NCBI RefSeq assembly: GCF_000090795.2
Contig: NW_003546402.1
Location: forward strand, 60,853-117,581
From: Amphimedon queenslandica
Taxonomy: Eukaryota > Porifera > Demospongiae > Haplosclerida > Niphatidae
DNA: 56,729 nt
Reading direction: 5' to 3'
In this document: positions 11,775 to 23,429 of the stretch, piece by piece
How the letters are laid out: each line of letters begins with the position of its first letter
How positions within the stretch are numbered: the first letter of the stretch is position 1
Notes under the pieces: model-generated
Databases searched by the model: none
What the model was told of the DNA's origin: nothing
What the model saw: the letters and a program-made list of their open reading frames with translations, nothing else
Position numbers and translations under genes: made by a program

Positions 11775-14531
11775 TTACATGCAGTGACATAATGTATAAT
11801 AGCGCACCCTTACTAATGATGCACGGCCAATTCTGGCTTCTCCTTCATGTGAAGGAAAGGGAAGAGAGGGTGATTGATGATGCTTTGACCTCAATGGGAG
11901 CGAAGTGCTTGTAAATACTTTGTTAAAGTTTGTTTCTCTGTTAATGAGCTCCATTTTGTATTTCTGGATTTCTTGTTTCAAATACTCTATCTCGCTACTG
12001 CTGCCTTCTTTGCCCTGTAAATAATCAATTATAAATTAATGCGATGTGAAGCCGTGTGTTTAGTATGATACTATAGTGCAGTTGAATTAATTTCAAAAGA
12101 CTGGTGACTATATGCCAGCTCTGGTTGCCAAAATACAGCTTGATTTTAGAAAACATATAGTACTAGTAATGAAGTATAGTAGGAAGGAAATACACCATAG
12201 CCACACACAATGGATACACAATATCACATAATAGTAACATACATCATATCAGATAATAGTAACACACAATAGTTACATAATATCAGATAATAGTAGTAAC
12301 ACATGTGTTCTGATAGTCTACTTAGTGCTTCCAAGTAATCAAGGTATTAGCTAATCTTTTACTTAAGTTACATATAACATAGTGACATTTGTCTCCTGGT
12401 GTATATAATGTTAGACTATGATATTATGCTGTTGTTATGGTGTGAGCTACTTGTTTAATTGGTGTTTGATTGATCTGACAACATTTCATAACAATTGTTG
12501 TTATCATATATCATTGTACCAAAACAGACTCACAAGGTGTGGTATAAGGAATGAGTAAGCAACAAATATCTATTGAGAGAATGTGTATAGGTGTACCGTA
12601 TAGCTCCAAATTTTCATTGGTCAAAATTTCGTCAAATTTGTCAGTATTTTTGTTTGACAAAAATTTTAACTGACAAAATTTATATTTCACGTGGATAGTA
12701 TAATAACAAAAATGATAGAAATTTTATTGACGAAAATAAATTTTAACAAGAAATTAAAATTATGACAAATTTTTGACTGATAAAATTAATTTTGGAGCTA
12801 CACGTACATACAGAAGTTACATGCTTTTAAACAAAAATTGTTTTTCAAAAAAATAAAAGAAATTTGACCACGTGCACTGACCTGTCTATAATTGAGCATA
12901 AATCATACTTCATATTTACGATACATGTATACCATGTAGCAGGAAATTTTGGGGGGAGTTGAATTTGGCAAATTGCTAAAACTTTGGTGATTGGCAAATT
13001 TCAATTTGGAGAATTAGTGGTCATGTGCCATTGAGCATGCATATGGCTCAAAATGGCGGTTTTTATTTTGGCAAATGGCTATCAAAACGCCAAATTTTCC
13101 AAATTTAATTCCCTGCAAAATTTCCTGCTATACTGTACTTCATTCAGAGTAGAGTTGATTCATGTACATGTACATGTACATGTACCATTTTGTATACTAC
13201 ATGTACATGTACATGTACATGTACATTTTACATTGCATAATTCATTACCCATTATTGTGAGTACTATATACAAGTATTAATATAAACATACACTACAGTA
13301 TAGCTCCAAATTTTTGTGTTAAAATTTTTTGTGATTTTTATGAAACTTTGGAAATTGTAATCATGAAAAACTACCAGTCGCCATTGTAATAACTGCATGT
13401 CAGTTTATTTACAAAATTTTATTCCTGAATTTCCAAAAATTTTATATAGATCTATATGGTATGGTAACATAGAGCACAAAATTTTTGAGGGCTGTAAATT
13501 TTACAAATTTTTGCAATTTTTTGAAGATTCACAAAAATTATTTTGCAAAAATCAAATTATTATGGTGTAAGATGGCAGGCGGTCACAAAATAGATTTTTA
13601 GGCAAATTTACAAAATTTCCAACCCTCAAAGATTTCGCGCTATACAGTATGCCCTCTTAATTCTACAGATACATGTACATGTATTATGTTTTTATTTCCT
13701 TACTTTGTATTGTGGTGTCTCTAACCAATATTCTCTCTCTTTTCTTTGTCTTGAATACAATCGGTCGGATGATTGAGATGCAGCCTTTGATTTGGTACTT
13801 TGAACATGCTTCAATTTGACTCGAAGTTCATGCACGTTAGTTCTTAGCTCTTCATTATCCATTTCATATGTGTTTAACAAGGACACACGAGTAGTAGCCT
13901 CTTCTTTCAAAGCCTTTATCTCGTCTGAGGTATTTGTCAGTTTCTCCTCTAATTTTATCTTGCTGCTTTTAAGTACAGTATTGTCTTTCTTTATTTCTTC
14001 AATTTTGTCTAAATGGTTTTTAGTCTCTTTTTGTAGTTCATTTATTTTTACTGAGTACTCACTACAGGAGGTGCATTCTTTTGAATTTGCAGCTGTGAGG
14101 CTTTCTTCTAGTCTTCTTTTCAAGTGATTTATCTCTTTGTCCATATTTGTCTCATTCAGTGTCATTTCTTCCATTACTGCCTTTAGCCTATCTTGCAATT
14201 CCTGTATTTCTCTCTCATTGTCAATTTTGCTATTCTTCAAGGACTCTAACTCCCTCTCCAGCCCCTCCACTCTTCCTTGTAGTCTCTCATTTTCTAACTT
14301 GAGGCTTGTAGCTACTACCTCGGCCTTCTTTTTCTCTGCACTTTTAAACTCTTCTTTGTCCTTCAGTGCCTGGTAGAGGATCCCTTGCTCATAAAACTCT
14401 CTGAAGAGCTTGTCTATGACCTTAATAAGGTCCGCAATCTTCTTGCACATTCTTTTATTGTGCATGGCAGCATCTTCCAAATGCAAATCTCCCTCCATTA
14501 TGAGCTGATTGAGCTCAATTCTCCCACGCAT
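11775..14531 (-). CDS. Coiled-coil protein, two exons, about 355 aa
   Basis: I do not recognise the family. Exon 1 (14531-13704) encodes 276 residues that are almost entirely heptad-type coiled coil (residues about 45-270, Glu/Lys/Leu-rich, e.g. LKLENERLQGRVEGLERELE), with a single CSEY/CTSC cysteine cluster. Donor GTAAGG at 13703 joins in phase to exon 2 (12014-11775), which starts GKEGSSSEIEYLKQEIQKYK and ends at TGCATGTAA. The ATG at 14531 (MRGRIELNQL) is chosen over an in-frame ATG at 14600, because the latter lies inside the oppositely oriented UBA6 first exon. A structural, centrosomal or ciliary role is possible but only a guess. Confidence 0.75.
12594..12808. mobile_element. MITE-like element, arms GTATAGCTCCAAATTTT
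   Basis: The left arm ACCGTATAGCTCCAAATTTT is mirrored by AATTTTGGAGCTACACGTAC at the right end. The interior is made of degenerate TTGACAAAATTT-type words and does not code. Confidence 0.7.
12936..13138. mobile_element. MITE-like element, arms GTAGCAGGAAATTTTG
   Basis: The left arm TGTAGCAGGAAATTTTGG is mirrored by CAAAATTTCCTGCTATACTG. The inside contains GAGCATGCATATGGCTCAAAATGG, shared with the copies at 6416-6628 and 55812-56020. Confidence 0.75.
13161..13226. repeat. (ACATGT)n palindromic microsatellites
   Basis: Two tracts of the self-complementary hexamer ACATGT/GTACAT (13161-13185 and 13200-13226). A longer tract lies at 16004-16083, and short copies appear at 4375-4395 and 17400-17427. 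Confidence 0.85.
13296..13650. mobile_element. Composite of two inverted-repeat elements
   Basis: The left arm ACAGTATAGCTCCAAATTTTT and right end TTTCGCGCTATACAGTATG bracket a copy of the 'AAGATGGCAGGCGG' palindromic family (13470-13645). Probably one element inserted within or recombined with another. Confidence 0.55.
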
Positions 14532-14585
14532 TTTGATTAACCTAAAAACCACGCCCACACAAACTGACCGAGACACACCCACACA
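14532..14585. promoter_or_regulatory. 54-bp bidirectional promoter of UBA6 and coiled-coil gene
   Basis: The two start codons are 54 bp apart on opposite strands. The spacer contains CCACGCCCACAC and ACACACCCACAC, CACCC/GC-type boxes of the sort bound by KLF/Sp factors. No TATA box. Both transcripts must have very short 5' leaders, or start inside each other. Confidence 0.65.
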
Positions 14586-16811
14586 ATGGCGTCTGAACAT
14601 AGCTCAGCAAATCCTCTGCAGGAAGAAGAGAGTATGGAGATTGACGACTCCCTTTACAGGTAATAGGAAAGGCTTGTTATTGATACAGCTTTAATGTCTC
14701 TCTCAGTCGTCAGAGATACGTCCTGGGTGATACAGCAATGCACAAAATGGCTGCCTCTAAAGTCTTCATCAGTGGATTGGGAGGACTGGGAGTAGAAATA
14801 AGTACATGACTTATGCTTATTTATAATTTGAATCTATTTACTTTTAGCAAAGAATGTTATTCTAGCCGGTGTCAAGGTACTACTTTATTTATTTTATTTA
14901 ATTTGTTTTTTTTGCAATAGTCTGTAACAGTTCATGATACTAAGGTTGCTAAAATGGCTGATCTTTCCTCTCAGTTTTTCCTGAGGCCAGACGATGTACA
15001 GAAATCAAGAAACAGGTAAAACATTTCCTTAATTTTTATTCTTGTTATTATTTTTGCTTAATACTTTTCAGAGCTGAAGCAAGTTGTGAAATGCTAAAAG
15101 ACCTCAATCCTTATGTTGATGTTAATCACGTCTCATTTCCGCTTGATCTTAACACTGATCTATCATTTCTAGCTGAGTACCAGTGTGTTGTTTTCACCGA
15201 TGATATCAGCTTTGAGTTATTGGTTAAGATTAATCAGTTCTGTCATACCCAGCCACAACCTATAAAAGTATGGAAGGAGAGAGAGAAAGAGCAGGGGAGG
15301 GGAGGGAGTGAGGGAAGGAGAGAGAGAGAGAGGTAGAATTTTCTTTATTTTTAGTTTATTGCTGGTTTGGTGAGAGGTGTGGCTTGCTTTGGTTTTTGTG
15401 ATTTCGGTGACAATTTTATTGTTCTGGACAAGAATGGAGAGGAACCAGCAGACTTCTTTATATCTCACATAAGCCAGGTTAGAGAGAGAGGGACATTCAA
15501 ACTACATGTATATAGTGTTGCAAGCTTTTTGTTGTTGCTAATGTTGTTGTGTTATTGTTGTTGTTGTTGTTTTTGTTTACAGTCTAATCCAGGAGTTGTA
15601 TCATGCCTGCCCAATGAGAGACATGGCCTTGAAGATGATGATATTGTAGAGATAATTGAAGTGATGGGAATGGATGAATCAATCAATAATAATCAGTTTA
15701 AAATTAAAAGTAACAACAAAATAATTTTATTATTATTTACTGTATGATATTATTGTTTATAGTATTAAGTCCTAGTAAGTTTAGTATAAATGTTGACACT
15801 AGCTCCAGCACTCCTTATAAGAATGGAGGAAGAGTGAAGCAAGTCAAGACACCTTTTAATGTTAATTTTGTGAGTTGAATATTTTAAATCTAGTATTATT
15901 ATTAAAGGCTGGTTTAGTATTTTTATGCATCAAAAAACATCAGAAGCCCTGCATAAATATAAATCATTGACATAGCATAAGAATGGAAAGTCTTCCTACT
16001 ACTACATGTACATGTACATGTATGTACATGTACATGTATGTACATGTACATGTATGTACATGTACATGTACATGTATGTATGTTAAGTTAACAGCTCTAT
16101 TGGTTAATAGACAAGACACTTTTGGTTGCAAATGTGTGCAGTGCAAATTGGGCTTAAGTCTTCTCTCCCCTCTAGATCTTTATTCTCTTTTCCCTTTCAC
16201 TTTCTCTCGCCATCTTTTTTCTCTCTCTTCTCTTTCTAACTCACACACTCTCTCCCCCCCCCTCTCTCTCATGCTCTTTCCCAGAGGTCATTGTCAGAAG
16301 AGATGGCTGCTCCCACTTATCAAATTGTTGATTTTTCTAAAATGGATCAGCCTCCCCACCTCCACCTCTTTTTCCTTACACTGGACAAATACATGAGCAA
16401 TACCAATGGAGCATTCCCTAGCATAAAGTTAGTAAAATAATTTTATTTCTGATTGACTAGATCAAATTTATTATTATCTCTTTGCAGTGGAAGTGATGAT
16501 GAATACTTATTCAAATTAGCAGCTGAGATCAATCAGATGTATCATTTGGTAAGCTTTTATGGGAAGTAATACTAATATACTAGAATATACTAATAATATA
16601 CTGGGATATACTGTATTATACAGTGTTATACTGTATCTATGTATTTAGGTTGATAATATTAATGAGAAGTTGTTTGGGCAGTTGTTTTGTGCTAGTTCTG
16701 GTCTGTTGCCTCCATTGGCCTCAGTGTTAGGAGGTATACTGGCACAAGAGACCCTCATTGCTGTGACTGGGAAATTCTCTCCTTTAAAACAATGGGTAAG
16801 AGAAAATGGAG

Positions 16812-16885
<74 letters not shown>

Positions 16886-19800
16886 TAATAATAATTGTAA
16901 TAATTGTGTGTTGTTATTTATTATAGCTGTTTATTGATGCTGTCGAAGTCATTCCTGATCAAAGGCCACTGATTGTATCAACTGAGTGAGTAGGAGAGAC
17001 ATTATAAGATTATATGATACTGCACTTAGTGTTCATGTAAAAGAAATCTAATACATGTAGTGCATATAATAGTAATATGAAGATTTTGACTGAGGAGGTA
17101 AATTGATATGAGTGACATAATTTTAGAAGGGAGTGTGCTAATTGTTTTGTAGCAAGGCCCACTCATCATCTCAAAATTATATTTCAAATTAATTTTTGAT
17201 GCATGTACATGTTCTTATGATAATTATTTATCAAGTTTGAGCTAATTCCAATCGAATTGCATTTTTATGAATCTTGAAATTGTTCGAAAATTTCATCAGG
17301 ATGACTAAGAGAGTGCTATTACATTTTCTGATGCATATACATTTACTTGCTGAGTAGAAATTTTTATCTAATGAATTATTTTGCCTCAAGGTGTACATAC
17401 GTACATGTGTACATGTACATGTACATTTTTACTTGTACTCCAGCAGTGGCATAGAGGGGAAAACTTAAGTTATTATTTCTTTTTAGTATTGATGACAGAT
17501 ACAAAAACCTGAGGATTTGCATTGGAGACGAATTATTTAACAGATTGGCGAGCCTGAAATTATTCATGGTAACGATATAAATTAATTTTTCTATTTGTTT
17601 GTTTACAGGTTGGTTGTGGTGCTATTGGTTGTGAGATGTTAAAAGGCTACGCTTTGCTAGGAGTGGGTCAGAGTGAGAGAGGAGGTCACATTATCATCAC
17701 TGATAATGACATCATTGAGAAATCAAACCTTAACAGACAGTTCCTTTTCAGATCACATCATATACAAGTAATGGAGAGAGAGAGAGAGGGAGGGAGGGAG
17801 GGAGGGAGGGAGGGAGGGAGGGAGGGAGAGAGAGAGAGAGAAAAGGTTAATTTTATTTTTTGATATTTGATAGCAACACAAGTCAGTGGTAGCAGCTGCT
17901 TCAGTGAGGGATATCAATCCAGGTATAAAACCACTCATTAATTTGATTAATGTATTATTATTAATCATTTTAGATTTATCAATTGAACCACAGCGTTACA
18001 AAGGTTATTTATACATGATAGTTTTTGTGTTTGATTTTTATGATAGTGTTTCCTGGTACTGAAGAAAAGGTCTACAATGACAAATTTNNNNNNNNNNNNN
18101 NNNNNNNNNNNNNNNNNNNNNNNNNNNNNNNNNNNNNNNNNNNNNNNNNNNNNNNNNNNNNNNNNNNNNNNNNNNNNNNNNNNNNNNNNNNNNNNNNNNN
18201 NNNNNNNNNNNNNNNNNNNNNNNNNNNNNNNNNNNNNNNNNNNNNNNNNNNNNNNNNNNNNNNNNNNNNNNNNNNNNNNNNNNNNNNNNNNNNNNNNNNN
18301 NNNNNNNNNNNNNNNNNNNNNNNNNNNNNNNNNNNNNNNNNNNNNNNNNNNNNTACCGGCCATGGTAATAATAAATAAAAGCAAATTTAGCATAATTTAT
18401 TTCCAAATGATTTAGTCAAGTGACTGCTGCACAAAAAAGCACTTTGTTGGTCCTGACTACCTTGACTCTATTCCTTCTTTTAGTTGATAAAATCACATAT
18501 TTGTTATGCCAGTACCATTTGGAAATAAATTATACTAAATTTGCTTTTATTTGTTATTACCATGGCCAGTAGCAACAAGTTCTTTCTGCATGAAAGAGAT
18601 GCAAGGAACAGCCATCAATAGGGATGAGCCTATTATTCCAGCATAATTTTAGGAATAATAGGGGCTTCCTCACATGAGGAATAATGCTGGAATAATTGGA
18701 TGGAAATAGGAATAATAGTGGAATAATGGGTGGAGTTGAGGTCAATGGTGATTGCAGAAGAAAATTTTAAAATTTTTGGCTAGTGTTTTTTGGAAGACCT
18801 ATTTTTTAAACACTGCTGGAATGCAATTCTTAGGTGAAAATTGATTGTTTGAGAAAATTACTGAGAATAAATTGAGAATAATAGGTTAAAATGAAAAGAA
18901 TAATGGGGGAAATTATTAAGAATTTCCAGAAAGAATAATGGGAAAATTTATGAGAATAATAGGCTCAACCCTAGCCATCAATGCATCTGATGACATCACA
19001 AATTGCACGCCCCCGCATTGTTGCTGAAACAGGAAGAAGATGGCTGCCAACAAAAAGGATGAAATGTAAAGAGCATTTTCTTGCAAGTAAAAGACTTTTT
19101 GATCAAAATAAGTGCATAACTGTTGTTCAAATGTTATATAGATACTGTGACTTGATTATTGAAAAATCCAAAAAATTCATTTCAGTTGCCCTTTAAGTAC
19201 TATACACGAGCAAGAGTTGGCACACAAACCAGGATTGGTAGCAGCCTAAATCACTCCTGATATCAGTGGATTTTGGGCAATCAGTCCTGATACAATGGCC
19301 ACGTTACAGGCATGATGAACATCTATACTGGATCTGACCAGATTGACTTTCATGATTTAGTAATGATGGTCATCAGGGCTGTACCAGTACTGATCTCAAA
19401 CTAGTCCGGCCCCGCCTATTTTTTATGCAAGGGGAGGCATGGTGGTCACCCCCTAATATCACACCTGATCCAGTAATTTTGGGCAACAGTCCTGAATTGG
19501 ACATGGTAACTCTTAGACGTGTAGACTTATATTAAATTTATTACATGATTTTAAAGACAAAGATGAATTAATAATTATAATACTTAAGTGGAAGCTTTTA
19601 ATCTCTTTCATGACTCTTGTACATGTATTAATGGTTAAACCATTCCTAGTCATTTCTTTATATACATGTAGTTATCATTATTAATTATTGAACTTATAAA
19701 TCAAATTACATGTATATATACATGTATACACATGTATTAAATACAATTTAATAAAAAATAAATTTACTATACTAAAGTTGCTTTCGAACCCTAGTATACA

Positions 19801-22800
19801 ATGTAGTTTAGAATGGAAAGTTTGGATTGACCGATTCTAAAGGATTACAAAATGTTACTATATTCTAATAATAGTACTGTCATTACTTTATCCAGGAGTT
19901 GTTGATTTCTTTTCAAGGTAAGCCGTAAAGAGAAGTTGAATCTTGGCAGCTTCATTTTTTAGAACTCTTAGTTCAAAAATTATGAAAGTATGTATTTAAT
20001 TAAATACTTGGTCTCATTACCTCAGATTATCTGTGGGCTGTATATTAACATTAGACTCATTCTCAAGATAGAATATGAACAAGAGACCAAGTTTAGTTGC
20101 TTCGTTTCTTAGTACAAAAGATTATTATTGTTATTCATTGTACTTGATTTGATTACCTCAAACTACTTGTAGGTGGAATATTGATATTCGGTCTGAACAG
20201 TTTGACAAGTTTAGCTTCATTGCATAGATTAGAGTTAGTGAGAGCACATAATAAGTTTCTCGAGTTACCTAGAATTAAGAAAAGCAGAAAGCAACAGCTA
20301 TTAGATTCAGCCATTTTGCTTTTTTAATTAATGCGTAATTTGACGTATCAGCGTCACGTGTCCAATATCCTTCAAATTCATCGGAATTATAGTAACTGGC
20401 CTCTTGTGCCATAGTACTGGCTAACTTTATCTTACATTAGCATTTCTTATAGCGGTGGCAATAGTAACACTACAATCTACATGTAAGTGACTTCCAATAT
20501 GAACACAAAAAGTTGTCCTAGTGTCTTTTCTACTAATAAGATGGAGGAGAAAGGGAACATCATGAATATTGGTTGTTGAATTAGTACTCTTTTTCTTTAT
20601 AGTAAGCAATTTATGGATGGTTGTGTCAGCAGTGGTATTTCATTGTCTTTCTCAATCTTATTGTTCACCATTTATGTTCCTAGTTGATGAACTGGCATAC
20701 ACAGCCAATGTGAATCATGGCTGATATTACTCATGACCTGCCTGATACATTCCTGTATCATGGATTTTGGGCAGTCTAGTATGATACAATCATGATGATC
20801 ATTTATGATGCAACCATGCTGGAGTACAGTCCTGGTTTATCCAGAGCAACAGACATGATTCAACATTGATGCCAGCCAGGACTCTATCAAAATACACATC
20901 AGGTTTGAATCATTGATTTTGGACAGTGGCCTGTATCAGAGATGATAATCCTTGGCTATGTAGTATGTAGCCACTGACAATTAATATCATCAAGATTCCT
21001 CTTGTTATACTAGCCTTGGAGCCCATCTAGGCTCTGCATGTACTTTACTTTTGCTCATTTGGAAGCATAACCAAAATATATGATACAACTAGCTAGCTAT
21101 ATATTACTGGTAGCTACAGCTGAATTTTTTATCCAAGCAATAACCAAACTAATCTCATGTGTCTTTTAGTATGCACAGAAAAAACCAATAGAGCAATCAT
21201 AGGTCAGTTATAGATGGTTTTCTTTGCTAAGCACACTATATCTTAATGCATATAACATTGATAGCAATAATATTAAACTTACATCAAACTCATTGAGAGC
21301 ATCTTCCTGCTTACAAGCACAACACAGCAAGTCTAGTCAAGTGAAACGGGATATACTATTAAAATTGAAATTGACTTGGCTGTTTATAGGATCACTTTAT
21401 GTTACTCCAACTCCATATACTATGGGGATATACATGTAGCATTGATATGTACATGTTGTACTGTTGAATAACTGGTATTAATATTTTGTCAGCCAAATGT
21501 TTTCGTTGTTGTGGATCAAATACAACATGAAAGTATTTTAATACAAATACAAATACTGTTTGCAGCTTTGTATTTAGATACCATTACGAATACTGCATAC
21601 ATGTATTTCAATTACAATTACAAATACTTTCCTCTCAAGTATATGTGACCAAAACTGACGAAAGCTACCTTATGTTAGATAGGAAAATCGGTCTTTATAG
21701 CCTTAAAAATCCAACTTCCTCAGCTCCATTTATCATGAAATTACTCCAGAGGATGCAAAAGGTTACTATGTAACTATTAGAAACAATAGTTGCCTAACAG
21801 AGCACTCACAGGTTGAAATTTTTTATTATAATGATGAATTTTAAAATCCGACATAAGGTACCTTTTGTCAATTATGGTCACATATAATAGTTATCAACTA
21901 GCTTAATTGATCAAGTAAATTGAAAGTCTATTTTCATTATATATGCTTAAAATAAACTAATAATAATTTATGACATGATAACTGCAATTGGTGTACCATC
22001 ACTGATGTCAATAGATCTCTGTTTGGTCCAAGATCCTTGTAAGCACAGAAATGTAGCCCGTAAGATGGAAAAAGTGAGACAAGTTTGTACCCAACACAAC
22101 ACAACTGTAATTACATTCTCACTTCAATGCTAGACTAGTCATTCTGCTAACCACTTATGAAAACTGTAGTCTCTCTCCCCATACCATCCACAGATAAACA
22201 CAGTAGAGTAAAGAGGGCTCCTATTTCATGACATGATTCTTGCTTTTTCTTGCTCTGCAAGAGCATCCATAAGTGGGCAGGTATCAGTGAAGTCAAAAAT
22301 CCTAATATAAAACAACACTTTGCTCTGAAATACCCATACTCACAAATAGAAAGATCTGCAACCAATGCTGATGTGTTAGTAAAATAATTAGTTTCTCTGA
22401 GTACAGGCTCCTTTACCATGTGACTCCATGATAGATGCTAGATCATCAAAAACATCTCTCACCTCATTGTGATGTTGGGTTACTAAACCACCTTTTTACA
22501 GAATAGAGCATTGGAGAGATCAAACAAATCACTTTAGCTATCACAGTGGTGGATATTCAGTATAGATTCCTTGTACCTGATAGCCAAGGTATCTCTAAAC
22601 TCTTGCGCTGTGTGGTCAAAGTGATGTTTTGATAGGCAAGACATTAAGCCAAGAAGACAATTTTTCATTTTTAGCTTTTAGTATTGCCCTCTGCTGCATC
22701 TCACTCAATTATTATTATTTTTTTATAGTTTGAGACTCTCTGGTACCAAAAGCCAATGATGTACAACAAATTTTGGAAGACTCACCAAACGCCATCAAAT

Positions 22801-23398
22801 CTAGCCACAGTATGTAACAATTAAATAAATAATGTTTTTTATTTTATTAATTTTATATCTGTTTCTTTCTTCTTTTTCCAATTATTTCCATTCTCTTCTT
22901 TTCTCTCTTAATAGTCAATAAAAGATGATACTGTTCCATTACCAGATAGTTCTGTTCAAGTTATTAAACTACTTCGATTCCGTCCAAAGGACTGGACTGA
23001 CTGTGTGAGATATGCTCGTATAAAATTTGAAAAATACTTTAACCACAAGGTAAAATTTATACCTGTCAACCAAGTCTAATTTTATATTATTATTTCAGGC
23101 ATTAAACCTATTGGCTGCATTCCCACTGGACACTAAGATGCCTGATGGATGTAAGTAGCATAGTAATAGTATCACATGATAATCTCATGTTCTTGTAGCT
23201 TTATTCTGGCAGTCACCAAAGAGACCTCCCACTCCCCTAGTATTCAACAATACTGAATCAATGTATGTATTCAAGTAGTCATTTAGATTTTTAATTATAT
23301 TTTTTGATTAAAATTTTTAGGCATATTATGTTTGTCATTAGTTTTGCTAAATTGTTAGCTCAAATTAATAAAATATCATACACTGAACAGGTAAATAG

Positions 23399-23429
<31 letters not shown>

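Larger units (their letters stand above)
12015..13703. other. Coiled-coil gene intron, packed with inverted-repeat elements
   Basis: This 1.7-kb intron contains inverted-repeat elements at 12594-12808, 12936-13138 and 13296-13650, plus two (ACATGT)n palindromic microsatellites (13161-13185 and 13200-13226). No exon seen. Confidence 0.7.

Noticed and set aside
13053..13280. Open frame with HVHVHV repeats
   Set aside because: Translation of the (ACATGT)n microsatellite; the same applies to the frames at 15964-16396.
13816..14376. Plus-strand frames rich in Ser/Phe opposite the coiled-coil exon
   Set aside because: Typical complement of a Glu/Lys-rich coiled coil.
18025..18415. Open frames running through the N gap
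   Set aside because: They exist only because N is read through.
22147..22419. A 90-residue open frame as an independent gene
   Set aside because: It is part of the decayed reverse-transcriptase region, whose flanking motifs continue in other frames.
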